A DNA stretch of 64,000 nt from Haloplanus aerogenes (GCF_003856835.1 NZ_CP034145.1:558001-622000), one strand, 5' to 3'. Positions 38,690-47,206 are shown, numbered from the stretch's first letter. The notes: generated by a model not told the origin, from the sequence alone. A program made the numbers and translations.

Positions 38690-40882
38690 ATGACCGATCC
38701 CGTCCCGACGACGTGTATGCGGTGTGCGGTCGGCTGTGGGCTGATTCAGCGGGGCGTCGACATCGGCTACGGCATCGACACTGTCCGCGGGAACGCGAAC
38801 GACCCCGTCAACCGCGGGATGGCGTGTTCGCGCGGCATCAGCGAGACGGCCGATCCGGACGGTGAGTGGCTCACACGGCCCATGGTCCGACGCGACGGCG
38901 AACTGACGAAGACCACGTGGGACACGGCGCTGTTCGAGGCCCAGCGTGGTCTCGGGGAAGCGATGGACCGCAACCCCGACGCCGTCGCCATCCTCGGCAG
39001 CGGCCAGCAGACCAACGAGGCGGCGTACGCCCTCGGCAAACTCGCCCGCGGCGGCATCGGCACGCGGTACTACGACGCCAACACGACGCTGTGCATGGCG
39101 AGTGCGGTGACCGCGTACTACGACGCGTTCGGTAGCGACGCGCCGCCGCCGACCTACGAGGACATCTCGAAAGCCGAGACCCACGTCGTCTGGGGGGCGA
39201 ATCCGGCCGTCGCCCACCCCGTCATGTGCCGCTGGATCACCCAGAGCGCCGAGGACGGCACCCTGATCGTCGTCGATCCGGTGCGCACCAAGACCGCCCG
39301 GGCCGCCGACCACCACGTCGCCGTCGACCCCGGCGGCGACCTCGACCTCGCGCGGGCGGTCCTCGCGCGCGTCGTCGAAACCGGCGGCGTCGACGAGGCG
39401 TTCGTCGACGCGGCGACGACGGGCTTCGACGACCTGGAACTGCCCGACTCCGAGGCGGCGGCCGACCGTGCCGGCGTTCCTCTCTCCACCGTCGACCGCC
39501 TCGTCGAGACGCTCGCCGACGACACCCTCATCTACTGGGGGATGGGCGTCAACCAGAGCGTGCAGGGCACCGACACCGCGGGCGCGCTGATCGATCTGTG
39601 TCTCGCCACCGGCAACCTCGGACCGGGCACCGGTCCGTTCTCGCTCACCGGGCAGGCCAACTCGATGGGCACCCGTGTCTGCTCCTCGAAGGGGACGTGG
39701 CCCGGCCACCACGACTTCGACGACCCGGAAGAGCGCGAAGTCGTCGCCGACGCGTGGGGCGTCCCCGTAGAGCGCCTGCCCGACGACACCGGTCCCGGCC
39801 CGGTCGGCATCGTCGACGCCGTTCGTGAGGGATCGGTCGAGGCGGTGTACACCGTCGCCACCAACCCCGTCGCCGGGATGCCCGACGCGACGGACGTGGC
39901 CGACGCTCTGGAGGACGCCTTCCTCGTCGTACAGGACGCCTTCCGCACCGAGACGGTCGAACACGCCGACGTCGTGTTGCCGGCGGCGACGTGGGGCGAA
40001 TCGAACGGCACCGCGATCAACATGGAGCGCACCGTCTCGCGGATCCGCCCCGCGAGCGACCTGCCCCGCGGCGTCCGGACCGACCTCAACATCATCCAGA
40101 CGCTGGGGAACGTCCTAGTCAACGACCTGTTCGACCCGACGGCCGCCCCCGCCGCCGTCTTCGACGAATTCGCGGCGCTCACCGCCGGTACCGACGCCGA
40201 CTGCTCGGGCATCAGCCACGAGCGACTGGACGAGGAACTCGCCGTGCGCTGGCCCGCGTCCGACGCGGAGACGAGTGCGGGGTATCGGTACTACGAGGGC
40301 GAGGAGCCACGCTCCTCGGAGAGTCGCGAGGAGCCACGCTCCTCGGAGGGCCGGACGGCGTCCGGCGACGGCGGTGACGCCGTCGCCCCCGACGACTGGT
40401 CGTTCCCCACACCCTCGGGCCGCGCCCGCTTCAGCGACGGCACGGGCCGACCGCTCCCCGAACCGACGGACGAGGAGTACCCCCTCCTGCTTACTACCGC
40501 TCGCGAGGCTGACGGCTACAACACCGGCGTCCGCTCGCGCGAGTCGCCGGACGATCCGGGGACTCTCGTCGCCCGTGTCCATCCCGACACGCTCGACGAC
40601 CACCGCGAGGTCATCGAACCCAACGAAGCCGACGACCTCCTCGTCCGGGTCGCGTCGCGGCGGGGTGAGGTCATCGCCCGCGTCACCGCCGACGACGCCA
40701 TCCCGTCGGACGTGGTGTGGCTGCCCATCCACCACCCGGCGACGAACGACCTCACCCACCCGGCGACCGATCCGCGGTCGGACGAACCGAACCTCAAGCA
40801 GTGTGCGGTTCGGCTCGCTCGCCCCGAATCCGACACGGTGACGCCCGCCTTCGAGCGTGAGCGTCCGCCCCAGCACCCATGA
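38690..40882 (+). CDS. nasA: Assimilatory nitrate reductase, molybdopterin subunit NasA
   Basis: A 730-aa molybdopterin oxidoreductase. The 4Fe-4S ligands are Cys9, Cys12, Cys16 and Cys46. The probable Mo ligand is Cys135 in NTTLCMAS. Other family markers are GWGANP-like VVWGANPAVAHPV, VVDPVRTKTARAADHHV and the C-terminal pterin domain from about residue 590. No Tat signal is present, as expected for the cytoplasmic assimilatory enzyme. It is coupled to a NarK-type transporter. Formate dehydrogenase is less likely given that neighbour. Two in-frame palindromic repeats occupy the linker near residues 538-553. ATG 38690 is preferred to the TTG at 38663. Confidence 0.85.
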   Translation: MTDPVPTTCMRCAVGCGLIQRGVDIGYGIDTVRGNANDPVNRGMACSRGISETADPDGEWLTRPMVRRDGELTKTTWDTALFEAQRGLGEAMDRNPDAVAILGSGQQTNEAAYALGKLARGGIGTRYYDANTTLCMASAVTAYYDAFGSDAPPPTYEDISKAETHVVWGANPAVAHPVMCRWITQSAEDGTLIVVDPVRTKTARAADHHVAVDPGGDLDLARAVLARVVETGGVDEAFVDAATTGFDDLELPDSEAAADRAGVPLSTVDRLVETLADDTLIYWGMGVNQSVQGTDTAGALIDLCLATGNLGPGTGPFSLTGQANSMGTRVCSSKGTWPGHHDFDDPEEREVVADAWGVPVERLPDDTGPGPVGIVDAVREGSVEAVYTVATNPVAGMPDATDVADALEDAFLVVQDAFRTETVEHADVVLPAATWGESNGTAINMERTVSRIRPASDLPRGVRTDLNIIQTLGNVLVNDLFDPTAAPAAVFDEFAALTAGTDADCSGISHERLDEELAVRWPASDAETSAGYRYYEGEEPRSSESREEPRSSEGRTASGDGGDAVAPDDWSFPTPSGRARFSDGTGRPLPEPTDEEYPLLLTTAREADGYNTGVRSRESPDDPGTLVARVHPDTLDDHREVIEPNEADDLLVRVASRRGEVIARVTADDAIPSDVVWLPIHHPATNDLTHPATDPRSDEPNLKQCAVRLARPESDTVTPAFERERPPQHP
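40301..40348 (+). repeat. 27-nt tandem palindromic repeat in frame inside nasA
   Basis: GAGGAGC-CAC-GCTCCTC followed by GGAG occurs at 40301-40321 and again at 40328-40348. Each copy is a perfect 7-bp palindrome with a 3-nt loop. They encode EEPRSSES and EEPRSSEG in the linker before the C-terminal domain. The layout (GAGGxGC, 3 nt, complement, then GGAG) matches the repeats at 11376-11453. Confidence 0.75.
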
Positions 40883-42228
40883 CGAACAAGATCGAACAGC
40901 TGATTCTCGCCACCGTCGCCTTCTTCTGGGCGTTCCTGATGTGGTTCTCGACGGCGGCGTTCAGCCCGAGCATCGGCGAATTTTATGGACTGACGACCGG
41001 GCAACTCGCCCTGCTCGCCAGTTCGGCCATCTGGCTCGCGCCGCCGGGGCGCGTCCTCGCCGGGTGGGCCGCCGACCGTCTCGGCGCGCACAACGTCTTC
41101 ACGATCATCCTCGCGTACTCCGGCATCGTCAGCATCGTCTCCGCGTACGCCTCGGGCATCGGCTTCCTCTCCGACTTCGAGGTCCTCTTTATCGAGCGCA
41201 TGATCGTCGCCTCGGCGGGGATCAGCTTCGTCGTCGGCATCCAGCACGTCGCCCAGTGGTTCGACGAACACGAAATCGGGACGGCGGAGGGCCTCTACGC
41301 CGGCACCGGCAACGTCGGCGCCGGTGTCGGCGCCCTGCTCCTGCCCCGCATCTACGGCACCAACTTCTCCGACGCCTTCCTGCATCTCGGCATCGTCGCC
41401 CTGCTCATCGCGGTGGTCTACCAGTGGCGCGGTCAGGCCGCGAAAGACGTCGCTACTGCCGAAGCCGCCAAGGCCAACACCTCGCTTGGCGACACGCTGT
41501 TCGTCTGGACGCGCTTCGCCGCCATCGCCTTGATGCTCGCGTACGCCATGTCGTTCGGCCTCGAAATCGCGATGAACTCGTGGCTGCCGAGCTACTACGC
41601 CACCGGCTTCGACGGCGCCATCGCCGACCTCGGCTTCACCGGCACCGCGGCCATCCAGACCGCCGCCGGCACGTTCGCCGCGGTGCAGTCGTTCAACGCC
41701 TCCCTCTTTCGCCCCTTCTCGGGCTACATGTCCGACCTCTGGCAGCGCAAGGGGTGGACGCCGTACCCCCTCCTCTCGAAAACGCAGGCGTACTCGCCGC
41801 GCGTCCACTGGCTGATGACGGCGCTCATCCTCATCACGCTCACGATGGTCGCGCTGACGCTCGTCGGTCTCGCCGGTATCCTGCCGGCCTCCGTCGTCGT
41901 CCTCGCCATCTTCGGCGTCACCGTCAGCTTCGGCACCGGCGGCGTCTTCGCCATCGTGCCCGTCCTGTTCGAGGACCGGCCGGGCACCGCCTCGGGCTTC
42001 ATCGGCGGTATCTCCACCTCCGGCGGCATCGTCTACCCCCTCGTCTACGGCTACGTCCCCAACATCCACATGGGCTACGCCGTCGTCGCCCTCGTCTTCT
42101 TCGTCCCCTTCATGCTCTTTTACGTCTGGGCGATGCGCTACGAGGCGGACCCGCGCGAACACGGGTTCGGCTCCGCCCGCCGGTGGCTCGGCGGCGACGG
42201 CCCGGCACCTACGGGAGGTGACGACTGA
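40879..42228 (+). CDS. narK: Nitrate/nitrite transporter, NarK/NasB-type MFS protein
   Basis: A 449-aa major facilitator with 12 predicted spans. The two nitrate signature regions are GLYAGTGNVGAGVGALLLP (about residues 137-155) and FGTGGVFAIVPVLFEDRPGT (about 353-372). The A-motif analogue GRVLAGWAADRLGAHN is intact. It imports nitrate and may export nitrite. ATG 40879 overlaps the nasA stop (ATGA), which firmly ties the transporter to the reductase. A tiny membrane-protein gene overlaps its own stop. Confidence 0.9.
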   Translation: MTNKIEQLILATVAFFWAFLMWFSTAAFSPSIGEFYGLTTGQLALLASSAIWLAPPGRVLAGWAADRLGAHNVFTIILAYSGIVSIVSAYASGIGFLSDFEVLFIERMIVASAGISFVVGIQHVAQWFDEHEIGTAEGLYAGTGNVGAGVGALLLPRIYGTNFSDAFLHLGIVALLIAVVYQWRGQAAKDVATAEAAKANTSLGDTLFVWTRFAAIALMLAYAMSFGLEIAMNSWLPSYYATGFDGAIADLGFTGTAAIQTAAGTFAAVQSFNASLFRPFSGYMSDLWQRKGWTPYPLLSKTQAYSPRVHWLMTALILITLTMVALTLVGLAGILPASVVVLAIFGVTVSFGTGGVFAIVPVLFEDRPGTASGFIGGISTSGGIVYPLVYGYVPNIHMGYAVVALVFFVPFMLFYVWAMRYEADPREHGFGSARRWLGGDGPAPTGGDD

Positions 42229-42389
42229 TGGGTGGACAGGCAACTGACGCCGACGCGGACGCCGAGTACGACGACTGGTACACGTGGGGCAAGGCCGTCC
42301 TCTATCTGGAGATGGCCATTGCCATCCTCGTGACGGTGTTCTCGCTGTATCTGGCGTTCAACGGGCAGGCCGGATTCCTCGCGCACTGA
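42228..42389 (+). CDS. 53-aa single-span membrane protein in the nitrate operon
   Basis: ATG 42228 overlaps the transporter stop by one base (TGATG). The product has an acidic N-terminus (ADADAEYDDWYTWG) and one hydrophobic helix (about residues 24-46, VLYLEMAIAILVTVFSLYLA), ending GQAGFLAH. It is too short to be a subunit of a known nitrate enzyme. The coupling indicates a partner of the transporter, perhaps for stability or regulation. This is inference from position. Confidence 0.75.
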   Translation: MGGQATDADADAEYDDWYTWGKAVLYLEMAIAILVTVFSLYLAFNGQAGFLAH

Positions 42390-42405
42390 GCGGCGACGGC
42401 CTTCG

Positions 42406-43335
42406 TCACGCGATCCGACGTGCGAGTACGTCGGCGACGGCGTCGACGACGGCGTCGCGATACTCCGTTCGAGCGACCAGGGGCTGTTCGAGTTGCACAC
42501 CGCCAGTCCCGGCGTCGGTGAGCCAGTTCACCACGTTGTCGGTAGCCGTCCCGTTCCGTGCGGGGTCGGTCGCGAGTCGGACCGCGAACGCCCCGTCGAC
42601 GGCCGCCTCCAGTTCGTCCCGAATCGCCGTCCTGAGTTCGAGCGACGCCGTCCCGCCGATGCCGAGGTAGTCGTTCCGCCAACCGTGGAATCCGACCGTG
42701 GTGTCGAAGCCCACGTCCTCGATACCCTCGAGCTCGGGGAACGAGCGCGGGTCGATGCGCGTCGAGGTGACGTGCCACCGCCTGTAGGCACCGCCCCCCG
42801 GCCACCACCCGGCACAGTACCAACCGGTCGCGCCGAGTCGGCTCGAGAGTCGCGTGACCTGCCGGTCCGTTCCGTGCTCGATGTACCCGCCGTGGGGTGC
42901 GAGCGCGACGATGCCCGAGTCCCCGTCGATCAGCCGTTCGACGAACTCCCCCGTCTCGGCGGCCGTCTCGCGGTCTAGTGTCGGGTGGACGACGTTCGGG
43001 TCGGCATCGACCCGGAACCGGTCGGTGGTCGCTCCCAGTCGGTCGCGTCCCGCCGCGCTGACGGCGCCGGCCTCGTCGTCGTGGACGGCGACGGTGAACA
43101 CGGCCGGATCGCCGTCGTAGCGGAGCCGCACCTGTTGGCCGTCGGTGACGCCGACGGCGGCGGCGGCGTCCCGGGGGAGGCGACACATTCCGCCGTCGAC
43201 GACGGCGTCGCTCACCGTCATCCGGACCATCGTTCGAGCCTCGGCCGGTCGCTCGGTCGACGCGAGGGATACGCGACCGATGCGGCCGAGCGTGAGTCCG
43301 CTGGCGAGTACCGTCCGTCTCGTCGGCGAATACAC
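42406..43335 (-). CDS. Poly-gamma-glutamate hydrolase-like protein
   Basis: A 309-aa protein. A Tat-like N-terminus (SPTRRTVLASGLTLG) suggests export, though no clear cleavage site follows. Residues about 36-75 resemble a small beta domain. The zinc hydrolase domain carries IVALAPHGGYIEHGTDRQV, with His and Glu as likely metal ligands, and VGFHGWRNDYLGIGG. This matches the gamma-PGA hydrolase family of bacteria and phages. In haloarchaea the target may be a poly-gamma-glutamate envelope or another amide polymer. If the Tat prediction is wrong the start is ATG 43230. Confidence 0.75.
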   Translation of the reverse strand: MYSPTRRTVLASGLTLGRIGRVSLASTERPAEARTMVRMTVSDAVVDGGMCRLPRDAAAAVGVTDGQQVRLRYDGDPAVFTVAVHDDEAGAVSAAGRDRLGATTDRFRVDADPNVVHPTLDRETAAETGEFVERLIDGDSGIVALAPHGGYIEHGTDRQVTRLSSRLGATGWYCAGWWPGGGAYRRWHVTSTRIDPRSFPELEGIEDVGFDTTVGFHGWRNDYLGIGGTASLELRTAIRDELEAAVDGAFAVRLATDPARNGTATDNVVNWLTDAGTGGVQLEQPLVARTEYRDAVVDAVADVLARRIA

Positions 43336-43393
43336 CCTCGCGATAGACGGTGAGCGGTGATCATCCGCACGCTCGTCCGGTTCGGTCGCCGAC

Positions 43394-43720
43394 TCATTCG
43401 TGGTCCGACGTTCGCTCCCGTTTCGCCGCCCGCCCCAGCGCCGCCTCCACCCCTTCCACCTTCGACGCCGCCGACACCGTACTCGTCCGTTTGTCGTCGA
43501 TTTTCAACACGGTACTCACCCGATCCGCGTCCACCGCACGGTGCGCAGCCTCGCAGGCGGCAAAGAGCGTCCCCACGTCGTCGGCTTCGATCACCGTCCC
43601 CATCGGGTTCGTCTCGTAGGCAACGTCGAAGTCGTCGAGTGCGGCCACCGCGTCCGCAACGTCTTCGGCCATACTGCCCTCTTTCACCGGTGCCACCGAG
43701 AGGAGTGCGACGACGGTCAT
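43394..43720 (-). CDS. MTH1187-type thiamine-binding protein
   Basis: A 108-aa protein of the MTH1187/YkoF-like family, which binds thiamine or a related metabolite in the cytoplasm. Typical stretches are LLSVAPVKEGSMAEDVADAV at the N-terminus and YETNPMGTVIEADD. ATG 43720 is chosen because the upstream residues are in the divergent promoter. Only 54 nt separate it from the divergent ABC exporter gene, with one AT box in the middle that fits both. Confidence 0.85.
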   Translation of the reverse strand: MTVVALLSVAPVKEGSMAEDVADAVAALDDFDVAYETNPMGTVIEADDVGTLFAACEAAHRAVDADRVSTVLKIDDKRTSTVSAASKVEGVEAALGRAAKRERTSDHE

Positions 43721-43744
43721 GGGCGTGACTACGACGGCCGCAAG

Positions 43745-43751
43745 TATATTT
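43745..43751. promoter_or_regulatory. Single AT box placed for both divergent leaderless genes
   Basis: TATATTT at 43745-43751 is centred 27 nt before ATG 43775 (plus strand) and 28 nt before ATG 43720 (minus strand). The gap contains no other AT-rich stretch. The box seems to serve both directions. Confidence 0.6.
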
Positions 43752-43774
43752 CCCATCGTCGCGTTGACGGGGGC

Positions 43775-44656
43775 ATGGCCGCAATCGAGGTGCAGGGGCT
43801 GACCAAGGCCTACGGCGACACCCTCGCCAACGACCACCTCGACTTCTCAATCGAGCGTGGCGAAATCTTCGGCTACCTCGGGCCGAACGGTGCGGGCAAG
43901 TCCACGACGATCCGACAGCTCATGGGATTTCAGGCGCCCACCGAGGGCACCGCGAGGATCTTCGGACACGACGTTCGCAACGACCGTGAACTCCGACAGG
44001 CGAAAGCGCGCATCGGCTTCCTCCCCGGCGAACCCGCCTTCACCCCCTCCGTCACCGGCGCCGAGTTGCTCGACTATCAGGCGGCGCTCAAGGGCGACGA
44101 GCGCCGCGACGAACTGCTCGACATCTTCACGCCGCCGCTCGACCGGCAGATCCGGGAGTATTCGACGGGCAACAAGCAGATGCTCGGCATCGTGCAGGCG
44201 TTCATGCACGACCCCGACCTCCTCATCATGGACGAACCCACCTCGGGACTCGACCCGCTCAAACAGGAGGCGTTCCACGCCTTCCTTCGCGAGGAGCGAG
44301 ACCGGGGCAAGACCATCTTCTTCTCCTCGCACATCCTCGGCGAGGTGCGACGCGTCTGCGACCGGGTGGGAATCATTCGTGAGGGCCGACTGGTCACCGT
44401 CGAAGCGGTGGACGATCTGCTGGAACGCGGCGGAAAGCAAGTGCGCGTCCACACCGCCGAACCCGTGACCGAGGCGGATTTCGACGTGGACGGCATCGTC
44501 GGCTTCGAAGCCGAAGGGCGGCAGGCGCAGTTCACCTTCACCGGCGACTACAACGACCTGTTCGCCGCCCTCGCCGACCACCGCCTCGTCGATATCGAAA
44601 TCGACGAACCGCCCATCGAGGAGGTCTTCATGCACTTCTACGGCGGTGAGGAGTGA
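43775..44656 (+). CDS. ABC-2 type exporter, ATP-binding subunit
   Basis: A 293-aa ATPase with Walker A GPNGAGKST, a Q-loop region IGFLPGEP, Walker B LLIMDEPTSGLD and H-loop SSHILGEV. The signature motif is degenerate (YSTGNKQ in place of LSGGQ), as in several archaeal export ATPases. It pairs with the permease encoded at 44656, which overlaps it. Substrate is unknown. ATG 43775 follows the shared AT box by 27 nt; the longer frame to 43400 is antisense to the thiamine-binding gene. Confidence 0.92.
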   Translation: MAAIEVQGLTKAYGDTLANDHLDFSIERGEIFGYLGPNGAGKSTTIRQLMGFQAPTEGTARIFGHDVRNDRELRQAKARIGFLPGEPAFTPSVTGAELLDYQAALKGDERRDELLDIFTPPLDRQIREYSTGNKQMLGIVQAFMHDPDLLIMDEPTSGLDPLKQEAFHAFLREERDRGKTIFFSSHILGEVRRVCDRVGIIREGRLVTVEAVDDLLERGGKQVRVHTAEPVTEADFDVDGIVGFEAEGRQAQFTFTGDYNDLFAALADHRLVDIEIDEPPIEEVFMHFYGGEE

Positions 44657-45444
44657 TGCTCGATACGACGCGGTACGAGGCGCGACAGCGCATCCGCGGC
44701 ACCCTCGCGCTCGCCATCCTCCTCGGCCTGTTCGCCCTCCTCATCATCTCCATCTTCCCGACCATCGCCGAGTCGAGCGCCGACATCGACGCGTTCATCG
44801 AGTCGCTGCCGGAGTCGTTCCGGGAGGGATTCGGCGCCGAGACCTACACCACCATCGAGGGGTTCGTCGCCGCGGAACTGTACCAGACCGTCTGGGTTCT
44901 CCTCCTCGGCCTCTACATGGCCTACGCCGGCGGTGGCCTCCTCGCCGACGACATCGAGTCCGGGCGGCTGTACCTGGTGCTCGCGACACCCGTCGCGCGC
45001 AAGCGCGTCGCCTTCGAGAAGTTCCTCTCGCTCGGCCTCCCCATCGTCGTCCTCAACCTGTCGATGCCGCTTTTCGTCTTCGGCGGCTCCATCGCCATCG
45101 ACTACCCGCTCGATCCGTACTACCTGCTGGTCGTCCACGCCCTCTCGATCCCCTACCTCCTGCTCTGTGGCGCCATCGGGCTGGCGCTCTCGGTCGTCCT
45201 CGACCGGGGTGACGCCGCTCAGCGAGGTTCCATCGCCGTCGTTTTCCTCCTCTTTCTCCTCGATTCCGTAACGCTCGGCACCGACGTGGAGTGGCTGGGC
45301 GCGATGAGTCCGACCCGGTATCTCGACCCGACCGACATCCTCCTGCACGAGACCATCGACCTCGTCGACCCACTCCTCCTGTTCGTGGTCGCCATCGTCC
45401 TCGTCCTCCTCAGTCTCGTCCACTTCCAGCACCGAGACCTCTAG
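44656..45444 (+). CDS. ABC-2 type exporter, permease subunit
   Basis: A 262-aa membrane protein with about six spans, starting MLDTTRYEARQRIRGTLALA. The first residues form the amphipathic coupling segment seen in ABC-2 permeases. A GGLLADDIESGRLYLVLATP motif after the second span is typical of the family. Its ATG overlaps the ATPase stop. A GTG 3 nt upstream is possible but the ATG fits coupling better. The secreted COG1361-type protein encoded just downstream may be functionally linked. Confidence 0.9.
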   Translation: MLDTTRYEARQRIRGTLALAILLGLFALLIISIFPTIAESSADIDAFIESLPESFREGFGAETYTTIEGFVAAELYQTVWVLLLGLYMAYAGGGLLADDIESGRLYLVLATPVARKRVAFEKFLSLGLPIVVLNLSMPLFVFGGSIAIDYPLDPYYLLVVHALSIPYLLLCGAIGLALSVVLDRGDAAQRGSIAVVFLLFLLDSVTLGTDVEWLGAMSPTRYLDPTDILLHETIDLVDPLLLFVVAIVLVLLSLVHFQHRDL

Positions 45445-45454
45445 CCGCCCTCAC

Positions 45455-45462
45455 AATTTATG
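45455..45462 (+). promoter_or_regulatory. TATA-like box upstream of a 25-codon leader ORF
   Basis: AATTTATG centred about 29 nt before ATG 45487 and 103 nt before ATG 45561. The spacing matches other leaderless promoters in this window if the leader ORF is the first translated frame. Confidence 0.5.
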
Positions 45463-45486
45463 CGACCGCATGGCCGTAGTGTCGGT

Positions 45487-45564
45487 ATGCGCGCGGTCCA
45501 GCCCCGTTCTCGCCCCTCCACCCGAGTCCGTCCGCGTCGGTCAGCGGAGGAGTTGCCGCGATGA
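45487..45564 (+). CDS. Putative 25-aa leader peptide upstream of the COG1361-type gene
   Basis: ATG 45487 to TGA 45562-45564 encodes a very Arg-rich peptide (MRAVQPRSRPSTRVRPRRSA then EELPR). Its stop overlaps the ATG of the next gene (ATGA), the same coupling used in real operons here. The TATA-like box at 45455-45462 is at leaderless distance. It may be a regulatory leader, or the region may be an untranslated leader of about 75 nt. Confidence 0.4.
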   Translation: MRAVQPRSRPSTRVRPRRSAEELPR

Positions 45565-47165
45565 CGGCCCGTCGCAAAGTCGCCGGCGTCGTCGTCGCGC
45601 TCGGTCTCCTGTCGGCGGCCGTCGCCCCCGCCCTCGCGGTGCAGCAAGTGATCGGATCGCCCGACATCGACGTGTTCAGCCCCGACAACGAGGTGCGTCC
45701 CGGCGAGGAGGGTTCCCTTCCTGTCTACCTCTCGAACAGCGGTCGCCTGCGCCAGTCCGGTCCCGAGGAGTACGTCGACCGCGTGACGACGGCCCGCGGG
45801 CTGACCTTCACCGTCTCGGATGGGAACGCCCCGATTGACGTGCGAACGGGTCGCTATCCGGTCGGGAGCGTTCCGGTCGGGAGTGAAGGCCCCTTCTCCG
45901 TCTCCATCACCGTCGCCGAGAACGCGACGCCCGGCACCTACCGCATCCCGGTTCGTGTCCGGTACACGTACACGCTCATGGTGGATTACAGCACGTCGCC
46001 GGCGAACTTCGTCGACAGCACGCAGGACCGCCGCTACTATCTGACCGTCGTCGTCCGCGACGTGCCGCGATTCGAGGTGGTCGATACGTCGTCGCGGGTG
46101 GGCGTCGGCGGGCGGGGCAACGTCTCCATCACCGTCGAAAACGTCGGCACCGACCCTGCCCGCGACGCGACGGTACAGCTCTCGTCGCCGTCCGACGAGG
46201 TGTTGCTCGGCACGCGGTCGACCAGTTCGCGGGCGTTCACCGGCACTTGGCGCCCTGCCGAGCGGCGCACCTTCGAGTTCGTCGCGCGGACCACGTCCGA
46301 CGCCGTCGTCCGGGAGTATCCCCTGACTGCCACCGTCTCGTATCGGGACCGGGACGGCATCGAGCGCACCTCGCGGGAGCTGACGACGGGCGTTACCCCG
46401 CTTCCGGAGCAGACGTTCACGGTGTCGAACCTCTCGACGACGCTCTACGTCGGCGAACCCGGCACCGTCCGGGGGACGATCACGAACACCGGGCCGCGGC
46501 CGGTGACCGACGCCAGCCTCGTCTACACCCCCACGAACCCGAACCTCGCCCCCGCCGACCGGGAAGTCGCGCTGGGTCGCCTCGCCCCCGGCGAGCAGGC
46601 GTCGTTCGCCTACGAGGTGACCGTGTCGGATCGCGCGACGGCGACCGCCCAGCAGCTCAACCTCTCCGTCCGGTACCGCAACGAGCGGGGGGATCGGCAG
46701 GTGAGCGACCCGCTGGAGCCGACAGTCACGGTCGCCCCCGAACGGACGTGGCTGGCGGTGACACCCGTGGATAACACGTTCGCTATCGACACCGACAACC
46801 GCCTGACGGTCCGGATTCGGAACGTCCAGCGCGTCCCGCTCCGGAACGTGGTCGCGCGCCTCGCCGTCGACGCCCCCTTCGAGACGGAGTCACGGGTCGC
46901 GTACGTTGACGCGCTCGACCCCGAGGAGACGGCGACGCTGGCGTTCGAACTCACCGTCTCCGAGGACGCCGTCCCGACGCAGTCGTCGGTCCGACTGAAC
47001 GTCACGGCCGACCGTCCCGACGGCGAAACGATCCTCCTCGACACGTACGACGTGCCGGTCACCGTCGCGGCGGAGTCGGGGCCGACCGACACGGCCGTCT
47101 TCGTCGGCGGTGCCCTCGCCGCCCTCGCCCTCCTCGCCGGCGGGTGGCTGTGGCTCCGGCGGTAG
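45561..47165 (+). CDS. COG1361-type secreted surface protein with C-terminal anchor
   Basis: A 534-aa exported protein. A signal peptide covers about residues 6-27 (VAGVVVALGLLSAAVAPALA). The body consists of at least three Ig-like repeats of about 110 residues, each opening with a segment such as GNVSITVENVGTDPARD or GTVRGTITNTGPRPVTD. A C-terminal helix (about 510-530) ends WLWLRR and anchors it in the membrane. Such COG1361 proteins in haloarchaea often sit beside exporters, as here with an ABC-2 pair. Role unknown; periplasmic adaptor or adhesion are options. Confidence 0.83.
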   Translation: MTARRKVAGVVVALGLLSAAVAPALAVQQVIGSPDIDVFSPDNEVRPGEEGSLPVYLSNSGRLRQSGPEEYVDRVTTARGLTFTVSDGNAPIDVRTGRYPVGSVPVGSEGPFSVSITVAENATPGTYRIPVRVRYTYTLMVDYSTSPANFVDSTQDRRYYLTVVVRDVPRFEVVDTSSRVGVGGRGNVSITVENVGTDPARDATVQLSSPSDEVLLGTRSTSSRAFTGTWRPAERRTFEFVARTTSDAVVREYPLTATVSYRDRDGIERTSRELTTGVTPLPEQTFTVSNLSTTLYVGEPGTVRGTITNTGPRPVTDASLVYTPTNPNLAPADREVALGRLAPGEQASFAYEVTVSDRATATAQQLNLSVRYRNERGDRQVSDPLEPTVTVAPERTWLAVTPVDNTFAIDTDNRLTVRIRNVQRVPLRNVVARLAVDAPFETESRVAYVDALDPEETATLAFELTVSEDAVPTQSSVRLNVTADRPDGETILLDTYDVPVTVAAESGPTDTAVFVGGALAALALLAGGWLWLRR

Positions 47166-47177
47166 CCAGCCGCGTCC

Positions 47178-47183
47178 TTATAC
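47178..47183 (+). promoter_or_regulatory. TATA-like box for the small zinc-finger gene
   Basis: TTATAC centred about 27 nt before ATG 47207, just after the stop of the surface-protein gene. Confidence 0.55.
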
Positions 47184-47206
47184 ACGCCCCGTCCCTCGTT
47201 TCGGCT

